Assembly: GCF_029581395.1 (NCBI RefSeq)
Contig: NZ_CP121113.1
Span: 862,501 to 926,500, forward strand
DNA length: 64,000 nucleotides
Reading direction: 5' to 3'
From: Roseinatronobacter sp. S2
GTDB taxonomy: Bacteria; Pseudomonadota; Alphaproteobacteria; Rhodobacterales; Rhodobacteraceae
In this document: in pieces, positions 8,475 through 16,499 of the stretch
How positions within the stretch are numbered: the stretch's first letter is position 1
Layout of the letters: every line of letters starts with the position of its first letter
Program-made: the position numbers and the translations under genes
The notes under the pieces: model-generated
Told to the model about the DNA's origin: nothing
Database searches by the model: none
The model's input: only the letters and a program-made list of their open reading frames with translations

Positions 8475-9283
8475 TTCTGTGTGCCCGTGTCCGTATCTGT
8501 GCCCGTATCTGCACCCGTCTCTGTGGTCGCGCCCGATGCAATCATGGCCAGTTGCCGCCCGTAGGTGGCGCGCAGGTTTTCGGGCGTATAGGTTTCGGCA
8601 ACCGGTCCTTGCGCGATGATACGAACATTCATCATCACCAGCCAGTCGAAATAACTTTGCACCGTTGTCAGATCATGATGCACCACGATGATGGTGCGCC
8701 CCTGTGCGCGCAGGCGGTGCAACAGGTCGATGATCACGGCTTCGGTTGCGGCGTCCACACCGGCCATGGGTTCATCAAGAATCAGGATCGGGGCATCCTG
8801 CACCAGCGCGCGGGCAATGAACACACGCTGCTGTTGCCCGCCCGAAAGCTGGCTGATCTGACGGTCGGCATAGTCCTGCATGCCAAGTTCGCGCAGCGCA
8901 TCCAGTGCGCGCGCGCGATCTGCCGCATTCGGGCGGCGGAACCAGCCAATTTTGCCATAAAGGCCCATTTCGACCACATCGCGCGCCGTTGTCGGAAAAT
9001 CCCAGTCAACGCTGTGGCGTTGGGGGACATAACCGATCTGGCCGCGCATCTGGCGCACCGGACGGCCCAGAAAACGGACATGCCCCGCGACAGGCCGCAC
9101 CAGCCCCAGCGCGGTTTTCAACAGCGTTGATTTGCCAGATCCGTTCGGCCCGACAATCGCCGCCATCACCCCCGGCGGAATATCCAGATCAATGTCCCAA
9201 AGCGCGGGATCTGCGCCATAGGTTACGGTCAGATCTTCAACATGAAGGGCGAATTGAGGCTCGTGCAGGTTGTCGTCGCGCAT
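8471..9283 (-). CDS. Metal ABC transporter ATP-binding protein (SitB/TroB type)
   Basis: The 270-residue ATPase has Walker A GPNGSGKST near residue 39, Q-loop GYVPQR, signature LSGGQQQR, Walker B ILILDEP and switch His in IIVVHHDL. It energises the two permeases encoded immediately downstream. The last about 20 residues are a low-complexity ETGADTGTDTDTGTQ tail made by imperfect DNA repeats. A strong stem-loop separates it from the binding-protein gene upstream. Confidence 0.93.
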   Translation of the reverse strand: MRDDNLHEPQFALHVEDLTVTYGADPALWDIDLDIPPGVMAAIVGPNGSGKSTLLKTALGLVRPVAGHVRFLGRPVRQMRGQIGYVPQRHSVDWDFPTTARDVVEMGLYGKIGWFRRPNAADRARALDALRELGMQDYADRQISQLSGGQQQRVFIARALVQDAPILILDEPMAGVDAATEAVIIDLLHRLRAQGRTIIVVHHDLTTVQSYFDWLVMMNVRIIAQGPVAETYTPENLRATYGRQLAMIASGATTETGADTGTDTDTGTQK

Positions 9284-9306
9284 TGTTTGTCTTTCTTGGG
9301 CGCAAG

Positions 9307-9331
9307 GCCGCAGTCCGGTGCGGACTGCGGC
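9307..9331 (-). other. Perfect 11-bp stem-loop between binding-protein and ATPase genes
   Basis: GCCGCAGTCCG (9307-9317) and CGGACTGCGGC (9321-9331) pair perfectly around a 3-base loop. No T-run follows in the direction of transcription. It is well placed to protect the upstream binding-protein mRNA or partly terminate before the ATPase gene. Confidence 0.6.
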
Positions 9332-9355
9332 TGGATTGCAGATAGCACACCAGGA

Positions 9356-10336
9356 TCAGTGTGCCATATCCCATGTTTCTGCCCATGCGTGCAGCGCGTC
9401 TGGCAGCGGGGGCACTGTGCCGCCAAGTGCCTGCGCGATGGTTGCCGTGTTATGGCGGATCATCCCGATATAGGTTCCATCGGCGGTGCCGTCATCGCCC
9501 ATTGCATCGGAATACAATTCCCCCCCAAGGGTGACATCATGCCCCAAGGATTGCACTTCGGCAATCAGCGCATCAATCGTGCGCGGGTTCAGCGTGGTTT
9601 CCACGAAAACTGCGGGCACGTTATTGTCCACGACGAAGGCCGCGACATCGCGGATGTCGCGAATGCTGGCCTCTGATGTGGTGCTTATGCCTTCGATCGC
9701 TTCTGACGCTTCGATGCCATATGCGGCAGAATAATAGGCGAAGGCATCATGCGCGGTAATCAGCATGCGCTGATCTTGTGGAATGGTCGCAATGGTGTCG
9801 CCCACCCAGTTATGCAGGGCATCCAGCTGCACCAGGTAGTCATCAAGACCGGTCTGGATGGTGTGCGCGCAGGCGGGCCGCAAATCGGTGATGGCATCGG
9901 CGATGACAGGCGCAATCCTTGCCCAGCGGCTGACATCCATCCACAGATGCGGGTCAAGCGTTCCGGGGGCATCCGGGTCTGCCAGCAGATCGGCATCATC
10001 GAAAGTTGCTGCAATCAGCCCGACGGTCGGTGTGCGGTCCGAGAAATCCTGCAAGACACCCGCAAGCCGTTCTTCCAGTGCGGGATCGACGTAAAAGATC
10101 AGTTCCGCACCTGCAAGGGCCTGCACATCGCGCGGTGTGGCGGAGTAGTCATGCGGGTCGGTGCCCGTACCGATCAGCGTTGATATATCAACACAAGGGT
10201 CTGCAACATTGCGTGCCACATCTGCGATCATGCCGATTGTTGCCAGAACTTTCAGCGGTGCCTCATCGGCCATGGCATTGGGCGCAAGGCCCAGTGCCAG
10301 TGCAAGTGCGGTGGTAAATGTAATGGGGCGGTGCAT
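9356..10336 (-). CDS. Metal ABC transporter substrate-binding protein (SitA/TroA family)
   Basis: The 326-residue protein has a signal peptide (MHRPITFTTALALALGLA then PNAMADE). Cluster A-I metal ligands appear in TGTDPHDY, DPHLWMDV, ITAHDAFAYYSAAYG and ELYSDAMGD, giving the His/His/His-or-Glu/Asp set of periplasmic Mn, Zn or Fe binding proteins. There is no long His-rich loop, which favours Mn/Fe-type SitA/TroA over Zn-type ZnuA. It is the first gene of the operon, with AGGAG before the start and a Fur-family-like operator within its promoter. Confidence 0.92.
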   Translation of the reverse strand: MHRPITFTTALALALGLAPNAMADEAPLKVLATIGMIADVARNVADPCVDISTLIGTGTDPHDYSATPRDVQALAGAELIFYVDPALEERLAGVLQDFSDRTPTVGLIAATFDDADLLADPDAPGTLDPHLWMDVSRWARIAPVIADAITDLRPACAHTIQTGLDDYLVQLDALHNWVGDTIATIPQDQRMLITAHDAFAYYSAAYGIEASEAIEGISTTSEASIRDIRDVAAFVVDNNVPAVFVETTLNPRTIDALIAEVQSLGHDVTLGGELYSDAMGDDGTADGTYIGMIRHNTATIAQALGGTVPPLPDALHAWAETWDMAH

Positions 10337-10366
10337 TGTGACTCCTGTAGGTTCGGTGATGCGGGC

Positions 10367-10394
10367 AATATATGTAAATGAAAGTCATTCGCAA
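10367..10394 (-). promoter_or_regulatory. Promoter of the metal ABC operon with Fur-family-like operator inside
   Basis: Read on the minus strand, TTGCGA (10389-10394) and TATATT (10367-10372) are 16 bases apart. Between them lies AATGA-AAG-TCATT (10377-10389), a perfect 5-3-5 inverted repeat matching 11 of 13 bases of the classic Fur half AATGATAATCATT. An operator between -35 and -10 implies repression, by Fur/Mur, Zur or a similar protein. Confidence 0.55.
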
Positions 10395-10450
10395 GAATAA
10401 TCTACATAAGGCAGACTTCTTTGTGTTGAATCGCGTGACTGGCGGTTTTT

Positions 10451-10468
10451 CATAACCTAGGGGTTATG
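10451..10468 (+). promoter_or_regulatory. PcaQ-type operator of the pca operon
   Basis: CATAACCTAGGGGTTATG is a perfect 7-4-7 palindrome. It fits the PcaQ box ATAACC-N4-GGTTAA/T described for LysR-type control of pca genes in rhizobia. It lies 55 bases upstream of pcaD and just upstream of a TATAAT (10484-10489) that lacks a good -35, consistent with activator dependence. No pcaQ gene is in the window. Confidence 0.7.
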
Positions 10469-10522
10469 ATATAAAGCGAAGAATATAATTTTATCCCGCA
10501 GCTGGATGTGTAGAATGCCCTT

Positions 10523-11308
10523 ATGAAAACAGTCATTCACAATAACATAGTGCTGCATATCCGCGATGAAGGTCGACGCAATGGGGTGCCTGTGCTGTTC
10601 GCCAATTCATTGGGAACCGACTTGCGTGTGTGGGATGCGGTTTTACCGCTGTTGCCGGACGGGCTGCGGCTGATCCGGTATGACAAGCGCGGGCACGGCC
10701 TGTCGGACGCGCCGCCCGCCCCTTATACGATGGATGCGTTGGTGGCCGATGCGGCGGCGGTTCTGGATGAATTGCAGGTCACGAAAGCGGTCATTGTCGG
10801 ATTGTCCATTGGCGGTATGATTGCCCAGGGGCTGGCCCATGCGCGCCCCGATCTGGTGCGCGGCATTGTGCTGATGGATACGGCGGCGCGCATTGGTCCT
10901 GAACAGATGTGGACTGATCGCATCAAGGCCGTGCACGATAACGGCATTGCGCCGCTTGCCGACGGGGTTCTGGCGCGCTGGTTTGCGCCCGCCTTTCACC
11001 GCGACCATGCGGGCCAACTGGCGGTGTGGCGCAATATGCTGTGCCGCACAACGCGCGACGGGTATGCAGGCTGCTGCGCGGCCATTGCGGGCGCGGACCT
11101 GACGGAAGCGACCCGCGCGCTGGATCTGCCCGCAATCGCCATGGCCGGAAGCGAGGATGGCGCAACGCCGCCGGAACTGGTGCGGGCCACTGCCGATCTG
11201 ATGGGCGCACCGTTTCATCTGATTGACGGGGCAGGGCACCTGCCTTGCGTGGAAAATCCCGCGCGGGTGGCCGCGCTGATCGCAACTTTCCTGAAGGAGA
11301 CAGCATGA
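10523..11308 (+). CDS. pcaD: 3-oxoadipate enol-lactonase
   Basis: The 261-residue alpha/beta hydrolase shows NSLGTDLRVWD (oxyanion region), RYDKRGHGLSD, nucleophile elbow VGLSIGGMIAQ with Ser near residue 95, the acid in GSEDGATPP, and catalytic His in GAGHLPCVENP. These match PcaD, which hydrolyses beta-ketoadipate enol-lactone to beta-ketoadipate. It leads the operon pcaD-pcaC-pcaH-pcaG-BKACE-pcaB and overlaps pcaC by 4 bases. Expression is probably induced through the PcaQ-type box upstream. Confidence 0.93.
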   Translation: MKTVIHNNIVLHIRDEGRRNGVPVLFANSLGTDLRVWDAVLPLLPDGLRLIRYDKRGHGLSDAPPAPYTMDALVADAAAVLDELQVTKAVIVGLSIGGMIAQGLAHARPDLVRGIVLMDTAARIGPEQMWTDRIKAVHDNGIAPLADGVLARWFAPAFHRDHAGQLAVWRNMLCRTTRDGYAGCCAAIAGADLTEATRALDLPAIAMAGSEDGATPPELVRATADLMGAPFHLIDGAGHLPCVENPARVAALIATFLKETA

Positions 11309-11691
11309 CCAACCGTTATGACACCGGAATGTCGGTGCGGCGCAGTGTTTTGGGGGATGCCCATGTCGACCGTGCCGAAGCGGCCCGCAGCGATCTGGAC
11401 ACGCCGTTTCAGACATTGATCACCGAAAGCGCGTGGGGCACCGTCTGGGCATCAGATGCGATAAGCCGCCGTGAACGGTCGATGCTGACATTGGCCTTGC
11501 TGGCCGCGACCGGCAATTTCGAAGAAATTCCCATGCATATCCGCGCAACCGCGCAAACCGGCGCAAGCGCGCGCGATGTCATGGAAGCGTTCCAGCATGT
11601 GGCGATCTATGCGGGCGTTCCGCGTGCAAATCACGCGATAAAACTGGCGAAAGCCACCTTTGCCGAGATGGAGGCGGCAAACAATGCTTGA
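11305..11691 (+). CDS. pcaC: 4-carboxymuconolactone decarboxylase
   Basis: The 128-residue protein has the CMD fold motifs: TPFQTLITESAWGTVWA, ISRRERSMLTLALLAATGNFEEIPMHIRAT and a terminal AIYAGVPRANHAIKLAK. It decarboxylates 4-carboxymuconolactone to the enol-lactone used by PcaD. ATG 11305 is chosen because it overlaps the pcaD stop (ATGA) and follows GAAGGAGA. Its stop overlaps the pcaH start. PcaC and PcaD are separate genes here, not the PcaL fusion seen in some bacteria. Confidence 0.95.
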   Translation: MTNRYDTGMSVRRSVLGDAHVDRAEAARSDLDTPFQTLITESAWGTVWASDAISRRERSMLTLALLAATGNFEEIPMHIRATAQTGASARDVMEAFQHVAIYAGVPRANHAIKLAKATFAEMEAANNA

Positions 11692-12409
11692 TGGACCATT
11701 GATTCCGCGCAACCGCGCGATACACCCCGACCCCTATGATCCGGGCTATAAAACCAGCGTGGCACGGTCCCCGAACCTGCCGCTTCTGTCGATGGATTCA
11801 ACCCCGTCCGAAGAAACCGGACCACGTTTCGGACATGCCCGTTTTGGCGCGTTGGACAACAACCTGATCCTGAACTGGACGCGCGGCGCGGCCCCCGCAG
11901 TGGGCGAACGTATTTTGATGCATGGGCGCGTGCTGGATGAACATGGCCGCGCTGTGCCCGACACGCTTGTTGAAATCTGGCAGGCCAATGCGGGCGGGCG
12001 TTACCGCCATAAGAAAGATGGCTATCTGGCCCCGCTTGACCCCAATTTCGGCGGATGTGGCCGCACGCTGACGGACGCGCAGGGACGCTACCAGTTCCTG
12101 ACCATTCGCCCCGGCGCCTACCCCTGGCCGAACCGCGGCAATGACTGGCGGCCCATGCATATCCATATTTCGGTATTCGGCCACAGCTTTGGCCAGCGCC
12201 TGATCACCCAGATGTATTTTGAGGGCGACCCGCTGATCCCGATTTGCCCGATCGCGGCAACCATCAAGGACCGCGCGCAACTGGACCGTCTGGTGGCCCC
12301 GCTGGATATGGCAGCGTCGAAACCGCTGGATTATCTGGCCTATAAGTTCGACATCGTGCTGCGGGGCCGCCGCCAAAGCATGTTCGAAAACAAACCGGAA
12401 GGGATGTGA
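11684..12409 (+). CDS. pcaH: Protocatechuate 3,4-dioxygenase beta subunit
   Basis: The 241-residue intradiol dioxygenase subunit carries all four non-haem Fe(III) ligands: Tyr in GRYRHKKDGYLAPLDPNF, Tyr in GAYPWPN, and two His in WRPMHIHISVFG. This is the catalytic beta chain, which cleaves protocatechuate between its hydroxyls to give 3-carboxy-cis,cis-muconate. ATG 11684 overlaps the end of pcaC. The alpha-subunit gene follows at once. Confidence 0.97.
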   Translation: MLDGPLIPRNRAIHPDPYDPGYKTSVARSPNLPLLSMDSTPSEETGPRFGHARFGALDNNLILNWTRGAAPAVGERILMHGRVLDEHGRAVPDTLVEIWQANAGGRYRHKKDGYLAPLDPNFGGCGRTLTDAQGRYQFLTIRPGAYPWPNRGNDWRPMHIHISVFGHSFGQRLITQMYFEGDPLIPICPIAATIKDRAQLDRLVAPLDMAASKPLDYLAYKFDIVLRGRRQSMFENKPEGM

Positions 12410-12411
12410 TC

Positions 12412-13011
12412 ATGGTTCAGAAACTTAACATGCTGCAAGAAACCCCGTCGCAGACTGCCGGACCCTATGTGCATATCGGTATGATGCCGACCTATGCGGG
12501 CAACGCAGACACCTTTGACGATGAATTCGGCACAAGCCCGATTGCGGAAGGTGCGCAGGGCGATGTGATCGAGATTACAGGCTCTGTCTATGATGGAACG
12601 GGCTGGGCCATGCGCGATGCGCTGATCGAAAGCTGGCAGCCGGATGCACAGGGCAGATTTGCAGGGCAGGACGGCGCCGACCCCAAGGTTTCGGGATTTT
12701 GCCGGTTTGCGGTCGATGCCGAAAGCGGCGAGTTTTGTCTGCGCACCGTCAAACCGGGGTGTGTTGCCACCAGCGACGGCACCCTGCAAGCGCCGCATAT
12801 TGTCCTTTGGATTGTCGCGCGCGGTATCAATATCGGCCTGCAAACCCGCATCTACTTTGAGGATGAGGATAACAGCAAAGACCCCATTCTGGCGCGTATT
12901 GAACAGCGCCCGCGTGTGGACACGCTGATCGCCAAAAAGACCGGCCCGGGGCAATACAGGTTCGATATTCGCTTGCAAGGCGATGGCGAAACCGTGTTTC
13001 TGGACATGTAA
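12412..13011 (+). CDS. pcaG: Protocatechuate 3,4-dioxygenase alpha subunit
   Basis: The 199-residue alpha chain begins MVQKLNMLQETPSQTAGPYV, with the TPSQTxGPY motif shared by intradiol dioxygenases, and has ALIESWQPDAQGRFAG and the terminal YRFDIRLQGDGETVFLDM. Alpha chains lack the full iron-ligand set and pair with PcaH. ATG 12412 is preferred; a GTG 6 bases upstream overlaps the pcaH stop. An unusually strong stem-loop follows the gene. Confidence 0.95.
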   Translation: MVQKLNMLQETPSQTAGPYVHIGMMPTYAGNADTFDDEFGTSPIAEGAQGDVIEITGSVYDGTGWAMRDALIESWQPDAQGRFAGQDGADPKVSGFCRFAVDAESGEFCLRTVKPGCVATSDGTLQAPHIVLWIVARGINIGLQTRIYFEDEDNSKDPILARIEQRPRVDTLIAKKTGPGQYRFDIRLQGDGETVFLDM

Positions 13012-13018
13012 GCAGACC

Positions 13019-13058
13019 TGCGCCTTGCCCTGTTGCAGCAGACACAGGGCAAGGCGCA
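13019..13058 (+). other. Perfect 15-bp stem-loop between pcaG and the BKACE gene
   Basis: TGCGCCTTGCCCTGT (13019-13033) pairs perfectly with ACAGGGCAAGGCGCA (13044-13058) around a 10-base loop. It begins 8 bases after the pcaG stop. No T-run follows, so it may attenuate or stabilise rather than fully terminate; pcaB lies beyond it. Confidence 0.7.
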
Positions 13059-13094
13059 TGACATCAAAGCGCGCGAATAAAGGACGTACCCGTC

Positions 13095-13928
13095 ATGACC
13101 AATCCTTGCATCATCGCTGTGGCCATCACCGGTTCGGTGCCGACCAAGGCGAATAACCCCGCCGTGCCCGTGACCATCGCCGAACAGATTGAAAGCACGC
13201 AAGAAGCGTTCGAGGCGGGCGCGAGCATTGCGCATTGCCATGTGCGCAATGAGGATGAAACCCCGTCATCGGACCCCGATAAATTCGCGCGCCTGAAAGA
13301 GGGGCTGGAGAAACACTGCCCCGGCATGATCATCCAGCTATCCACCGGCGGGCGCTCTGGCGCGGGTCAGGCGCGCGGTGGCATGTTGCCCTTGCGCCCC
13401 GACATGGCCTCGCTGTCCGTGGGGTCGAATAATTTTCCGACACGCGTGTATGAAAACCCGCCTGACTTGGTGGACTGGCTGGCATCCGAGATGCTGAAAT
13501 ACGATGTTATGCCCGAGATTGAGGCATTCGATTTGTCGCATATCATTCAGGCCGCCAGGATGGCGGGCGATGGCCGTTTGAAACAGCCGCTTTATGTGCA
13601 ATTCGTCATGGGTGTGAAAAACGCCATGATCGCGGATGAGCGTATTTTGGACATCTATATCGAAACGCTGAAACGGTTTGCCCCTGATGCGCTGTGGTGT
13701 GCTGCGGGTATTGGACCGAACCAGATTGTGGTGAATGAATGGGCCATCGCGCGCGGCGGGCATACCCGCACCGGGCTGGAAGACAATGTGCGGCTGGACC
13801 GTGACCGGCTGGCGCCCTCCAATGCCGCATTGGTGGCGCGTGTGGCGGAACTGTGCACGAAATATGATCGTCCGGTCGCGACATGGCAACAGGCGCGCGA
13901 CATTCTGAACCTGCCATTGCGCACATGA
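13095..13928 (+). CDS. BKACE family beta-keto acid cleavage enzyme (DUF849)
   Basis: The 277-residue protein belongs to the BKACE family. Zn ligands His47 and His49 lie in GASIAHCHVRNEDETPSSD; IIQLSTGGRSG and SLSVGSNNFP also fit. BKACEs react a beta-keto acid with acetyl-CoA to give acetoacetate and a new CoA ester. Encoded between pcaG and pcaB, the natural candidate substrate is beta-ketoadipate, which would yield succinyl-CoA plus acetoacetate without PcaIJ and PcaF; that assignment is inference. AAAGGAC precedes the start, and its stop overlaps pcaB by 4 bases. Confidence 0.9.
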   Translation: MTNPCIIAVAITGSVPTKANNPAVPVTIAEQIESTQEAFEAGASIAHCHVRNEDETPSSDPDKFARLKEGLEKHCPGMIIQLSTGGRSGAGQARGGMLPLRPDMASLSVGSNNFPTRVYENPPDLVDWLASEMLKYDVMPEIEAFDLSHIIQAARMAGDGRLKQPLYVQFVMGVKNAMIADERILDIYIETLKRFAPDALWCAAGIGPNQIVVNEWAIARGGHTRTGLEDNVRLDRDRLAPSNAALVARVAELCTKYDRPVATWQQARDILNLPLRT

Positions 13929-15247
13929 CGCCCAGTCCGTTTGACAGCGCGCTGTTAGGGCCATTGCTGGGGGACGCAGACGCGGCTGAAATCCTGTCTG
14001 AAACCCGTTTTGTGGCGCATATGATCACGGTCGAGGGGGCCTTGGCCCGCGCCTGCGGCAGTGTGGGGCTTATCCCGCAGGACAGCGCCGGACGCATATC
14101 GCGCGTGTTGTCGCAAACCCACATCGACCCGCAGGATCTGGGTGCGGGAACTGCCGCTGCCGGTGTTCCGGTGCCGGCATTGGTCAAGCGCTTGCAGGCC
14201 GAACTGGGACAGGATGGCCAGTTTGTGCATTGGGGCGCGACCAGTCAGGATATTGTCGATTGCGCGCATGCCCTGCAATGGCGCGATATGCTGGATTTGC
14301 TGGCCGCGCGGGTTGCGCAGGTGCTGGACGCGCTGCAATCGGCAAGTGATGGACATGCGCAAACGCTGATGGCAGGGCGCACGCGCAGTCAGGTGGCCAC
14401 GCCCATCAGTTTTGGTTTGCGCATTGCCACATGGGCGCAGCCGTTGATCGCGTTGGAACAGGCATTGCCTGATTTGCGCGCGCGTTTGTTGCGCGTGCAG
14501 TTTGGTGGCGCGTCCGGGTCTGCCAGTGCCGTTGGGGGGCATGCGGCGGCGCTGTCTGCCGCCCTGGCGCAGCAGTTGGATCTGGCGGATGGCCCTTGCT
14601 GGCATACCGACCGTTCGGCCATTGTTGCACTTGGTGGCTGGTTGGCTGCGGTGTCGGCCGCACTGGCGAAAGCGGCGCGTGATCTGGTCATTATGGGCCG
14701 GTCCGAAATATCCGAGGCCCGCGCCGGACAAGGCGGCGGGTCGTCCACGATGCCCCAGAAATCAAACCCTGTCGCCGCCGAGGCGGTTATCACGCTGGCC
14801 GACTGGATCGCCTGTTTGCAGCCCGCCCTTGCCCGCGCGGCCAGCCCGCTGGAAGAACGTGACGGGGCCGCATGGGCGCTGGAATGGCTGGCCTTGCCGC
14901 AAATGGGAATCGCAACTGCCGCCGCGCTGCGCCACGCGCTGGGCCTGATCCAAAGCGTGACGGCTGATCCTGCGCGCATGGCTGCGCAACTGGACGCCGG
15001 AAATGGGGCCGCATTGGCAGAGGCCGCAAGTTTCGCATTGGCCGCATATATGCCACGCCCCGAAGCGCAGGACGTGGTCAAGGCCGCACTTGCGCGCGCG
15101 CGTGAAGACGGGATTTCACTGCCGCAGGCGCTGGATCTGCTTGATGCCTCTCGCGGGTTGACCGACTGGACTGCGACATTATCCGCGCAATCCCAGCTTG
15201 CCGCGTCCGAAGTCATGCGCACCCGTATCTTGGCCCAACGCCGGTAG
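13925..15247 (+). CDS. pcaB: 3-carboxy-cis,cis-muconate cycloisomerase
   Basis: The 440-residue protein is a fumarase/argininosuccinate lyase superfamily member with HWGATSQDIVD near residues 113-123 and the signature GGGSSTMPQKSNPV near 273-286. PcaB converts 3-carboxy-cis,cis-muconate to 4-carboxymuconolactone, linking PcaGH to PcaC. ATG 13925 overlaps the BKACE stop. It is the last gene of the pca operon; a palindromic repeat region follows. Confidence 0.95.
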   Translation: MTPSPFDSALLGPLLGDADAAEILSETRFVAHMITVEGALARACGSVGLIPQDSAGRISRVLSQTHIDPQDLGAGTAAAGVPVPALVKRLQAELGQDGQFVHWGATSQDIVDCAHALQWRDMLDLLAARVAQVLDALQSASDGHAQTLMAGRTRSQVATPISFGLRIATWAQPLIALEQALPDLRARLLRVQFGGASGSASAVGGHAAALSAALAQQLDLADGPCWHTDRSAIVALGGWLAAVSAALAKAARDLVIMGRSEISEARAGQGGGSSTMPQKSNPVAAEAVITLADWIACLQPALARAASPLEERDGAAWALEWLALPQMGIATAAALRHALGLIQSVTADPARMAAQLDAGNGAALAEAASFALAAYMPRPEAQDVVKAALARAREDGISLPQALDLLDASRGLTDWTATLSAQSQLAASEVMRTRILAQRR

Positions 15248-15536
15248 GTGTAGCCGTAGGGTTGTTTGGTCTGAAGCGGCCACTTGAGTATTTGCAAGGC
15301 GCGGAGCAAAGGCCGCAGGCCGCCGCGCCAGCGGTGGGCCGTCCCGCGGCCTGCCGATTTGGCCAGCGACATGCCAAGCCATTGAACACAGGAATATGCC
15401 GCCTGCATAAACTGCATCCCTCAAACGCCAGATGGGCAGACCCCGGCCCACCGCTGGCGCGGGCTTTACCCATGCCCCAGCTTCAGCAAAAGTTCAGAAC
15501 CGATCCCCTCTGCGGCCGCCATCTGACGCGATGGGC
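15248..15536. repeat. Intergenic palindromic element after pcaB, candidate dispersed repeat
   Basis: A perfect 19-base inverted repeat, CCGCGCCAGCGGTGGGCCG at 15323-15341 and its reverse complement at 15444-15462, encloses about 100 bases. The flank after pcaB (through TTGTTTGGTCTGAAGCGG) and the interior do not look like a gene. Its G+C-rich palindromic make-up is like dispersed intergenic elements in Rhodobacteraceae genomes. No transposase remnant is evident. Confidence 0.5.
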
Positions 15537-16400
15537 CTATTGCTCCAGCCTGCGCCGGTATGCGCCCGGCGACATGTTCGCAAAGGCCCGGAAGCGCCGG
15601 TTGAAATAGCTGGGGTCATCATATCCCAACCTGTGGGCAATGCTTTGCGCGCTCATCCGGGTATAGGCCAGAAGGCGGGCGGCTTCACGCATCAGATGGG
15701 CCTCGATCATGGCCTGCGGGGACAGCCCTGTGTGCTGTTTGCACAACCGGCCCAGATTGCGTGTCGACATACCCAGTTCGTGTGCATAGCGCGACACTGC
15801 CCAATGCGCGTTGGCATGCACGGCAATCAACGACTGGAATTTGGTAATTCTGGGGTCGCTGCGCTTCAGATCGGCGGCAGGCGGTATGCCTTGATCCCTG
15901 AACAAGGTGCACAGAATCTGCCCCAACACGCAGCGCAACTCTGTGCTGCGAAAACGCTCGTTGCCCGACCAGACATCAAACAGCCGCATAAAACTGTCAT
16001 GAACCGGTGTGCCAGGGGTGAATGCCGCAGGCGCTTGCAAAATGAATGCCAGTTCCGCCCCATCGGCCAGAAATTCCGGAAAGTTCTGCACAGGCAGGCT
16101 TAGCACCCACCCTTCCGTTCCCGCCGAAAAGTCGAACCCGTGAACCGCAGTCGGCGGCAGGCACAGCGCTACGGGGGGAACAAGGCTGCGGCTTTGCCCT
16201 TCGGCATGAAAGGTGATCTGGCCGGATAGCAACAGAAAGATCTGCAACAAATGTGTGTGCCGGTGCGGTCTTATCTGCCAGTCAAGCCCTGCGGCACGGT
16301 CAATTATGCGCTCCATATGCACCAGATCAGGGAATGGTGCGCGTTCGCCATACAAGTGCCAGGCGGGTATGTCCTGTGTCGGGTGTGTTTGGGGTTGCAT
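15537..16400 (-). CDS. pobR: AraC family transcriptional regulator, PobR-like
   Basis: The 287-residue protein has an N-terminal cupin-like sensing domain (RPHRHTHLLQIFLLLSGQITF, LCLPPTAVHGF) and a C-terminal AraC DNA-binding domain with two helix-turn-helix motifs (WAVSRYAHELGMSTRNLGRLCKQHTG and MSAQSIAHRLGYDDPSYFNRRFRAFANMSPGAYR). It is divergent from pobA with a 99-base shared promoter region, the standard position of the 4-hydroxybenzoate-responsive activator. The role is inferred from context. Confidence 0.85.
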   Translation of the reverse strand: MQPQTHPTQDIPAWHLYGERAPFPDLVHMERIIDRAAGLDWQIRPHRHTHLLQIFLLLSGQITFHAEGQSRSLVPPVALCLPPTAVHGFDFSAGTEGWVLSLPVQNFPEFLADGAELAFILQAPAAFTPGTPVHDSFMRLFDVWSGNERFRSTELRCVLGQILCTLFRDQGIPPAADLKRSDPRITKFQSLIAVHANAHWAVSRYAHELGMSTRNLGRLCKQHTGLSPQAMIEAHLMREAARLLAYTRMSAQSIAHRLGYDDPSYFNRRFRAFANMSPGAYRRRLEQ

Positions 16401-16455
16401 GGCGTAATAATACCATAAATGGCCTTACTAATCCATTCCCGTTGTGATGCCCGCG

Positions 16456-16461
16456 TATAAT
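16456..16461 (+). promoter_or_regulatory. Consensus -10 (TATAAT) of the pobA promoter
   Basis: A perfect TATAAT lies 39 bases upstream of the pobA start with no recognisable -35 at the right distance. This layout suits a promoter needing an activator, presumably the divergent AraC-type regulator. Confidence 0.45.
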
Positions 16462-16499
16462 ATGAGCATCAGATAAAGAAATTAAGGGAAGGATGTTTC

